Shown piece after piece: positions 6,019 through 6,258 of a stretch of 6,258 bases of DNA. A program made the position numbers and the translations under genes. This stretch comes from a bacterium (GTDB lineage Bacteria; Spirochaetota; Spirochaetia; Treponematales; Rectinemataceae), in NCBI GenBank assembly GCA_021813065.1, contig JAKALZ010000120.1, positions 1 through 6,258 of the forward strand. The letters run 5' to 3'. The notes below the pieces were generated by a model. It was not told the origin of the DNA and made no database searches. It worked only from the letters and a program-made list of their open reading frames with translations. Numbering within the stretch: position 1 is the stretch's first letter; every line of letters begins with the position of its first letter.

Positions 6019-6047
6019 TTATATAACATAATGTGAGAAATGCGCAA
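6018..6047 (-). promoter_or_regulatory. Promoter of the DUF2178-like/HTH operon
   Basis: On the minus strand TTGCGC (6047-6042) and a perfect TATAAT (6023-6018) are 18 bases apart. Only the TTG of the -35 box matches consensus, so strength depends mainly on the -10 box. The predicted start at 6011 leaves an 11-base leader without Shine-Dalgarno sequence. The -10 box touches the operator-like inverted repeat. Confidence 0.6.
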
Positions 6048-6048
6048 C

Positions 6049-6084
6049 AAAAAAAAGCTGCCCCGCGGTTTGGGGCAGCTTTTT
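6049..6084. terminator. Bidirectional rho-independent terminator
   Basis: Eight A residues (6049-6056) lead into GCTGCCCC (6057-6064), a seven-base loop, GGGGCAGC (6072-6079) and five T residues (6080-6084). The eight-base, GC-rich stem is flanked by A and T tracts, so it works in both directions. On the minus strand it follows the stop of the edge gene (6120-6122) by about 35 bases and has the longer T tract, so its main job is to stop that gene before the DUF2178/HTH promoter. Confidence 0.9.
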
Positions 6085-6119
6085 CCTATGATTTTTTCGG
6101 TACAGGGATCCGTGTGCCG

Positions 6120-6258
6120 TCAGAACACGCGCGGGGTCGCGCGCGCCGCGAGACGGTCGAGGAGGTCGGCCGGACGGTCGAACTTGCCGAGCAGCATCAT
6201 GGCCGCGATGATGTAGGGCTTGTAGCTTGCCTCGCGGTAGGTGTCGTCGCGGTAGCGG
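6120..6258 (-). CDS. C-terminal end of an unidentified protein
   Basis: Reading leftward from the right edge, a frame stays open for 45 codons and stops at TGA (6122-6120). The visible end reads R-Y-R-D-D-T-Y-R-E-A-S-Y-K-P-Y, then I-I-A-A-M-M-L-L-G-K-F-D-R-P-A and a final D-L-L-D-R-L segment ending in P-R-V-F. The codon use is strongly GC-rich at third positions, as in the other real genes, and a terminator follows at the right distance. These points support a genuine gene although its start lies outside the window. It looks like a soluble, helical C-terminus; I do not recognise the family. Confidence 0.7.
   Translation of the reverse strand, partial: RYRDDTYREASYKPYIIAAMMLLGKFDRPADLLDRLAARATPRVF

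Noticed and set aside
5840..6031. A 63-codon plus-strand frame antisense to the DUF2178-like gene
   Set aside because: It has no Shine-Dalgarno site or recognisable domain and lies opposite a membrane protein with clear family features.

Overview
This is a GC-rich bacterial window (AT-rich only at promoters) holding ordinary chromosomal housekeeping and accessory genes. I see no phage, insertion sequence, CRISPR array, tRNA or rRNA. The solute-binding protein has a cleavable Sec signal peptide and no lipobox cysteine, which suggests a diderm with a periplasm. Family content and codon usage would fit a GC-rich spirochaete or a similar diderm, but the sequence does not prove the phylum, so treat it as a weak guess.

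Layout. (1) Positions 1-212 hold the 3' end of a membrane protein gene, probably a CPBP-type intramembrane protease. (2) Positions 265-3101 hold a complete three-gene operon for a type II (BtuCDF/FecBCDE-like) ABC importer of iron-siderophore, heme or corrinoid type. Binding protein, FecCD-family permease and ATPase are tightly packed, the last two sharing an ATGA overlap. A good sigma70-type promoter ends almost on the first start codon. (3) Converging on the operon, on the minus strand, is a Gfo/Idh/MocA-family oxidoreductase (3224-4306). Its TATAAT box sits exactly one leaderless distance before its ATG. (4) Divergent from it is a TspO/MBR-related multi-pass membrane protein (4462-5316) with its own promoter and a strong Shine-Dalgarno. 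(5) Overlapping its stop codon is what looks like the first 15 codons of a lost DUF488 gene (5309-5353). (6) On the minus strand is a two-gene operon: a DUF2178-like four-helix membrane protein (5581-6000) followed by a 66-residue XRE-type HTH regulator (5384-5584), joined by a TTGA stop/start overlap. A perfect 7-3-7 inverted repeat lies between the operon's -10 box and start codon and is a natural operator for the co-encoded regulator. (7) A strong bidirectional terminator (6049-6084) separates that operon from the C-terminal end of an unidentified minus-strand gene (6120-6258).

Function. The importer would take a metal chelate from the periplasm to the cytosol, but nothing here fixes its substrate and no outer-membrane receptor is in view. 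The oxidoreductase, the TspO-like protein and the membrane-protein/HTH pair look like independent transcription units. The most noteworthy signals are regulatory. Two transcription units appear leaderless or nearly so, a third has a very short leader without Shine-Dalgarno, and downstream cistrons rely on Shine-Dalgarno sites. There is also the operator palindrome and the DUF488 remnant.
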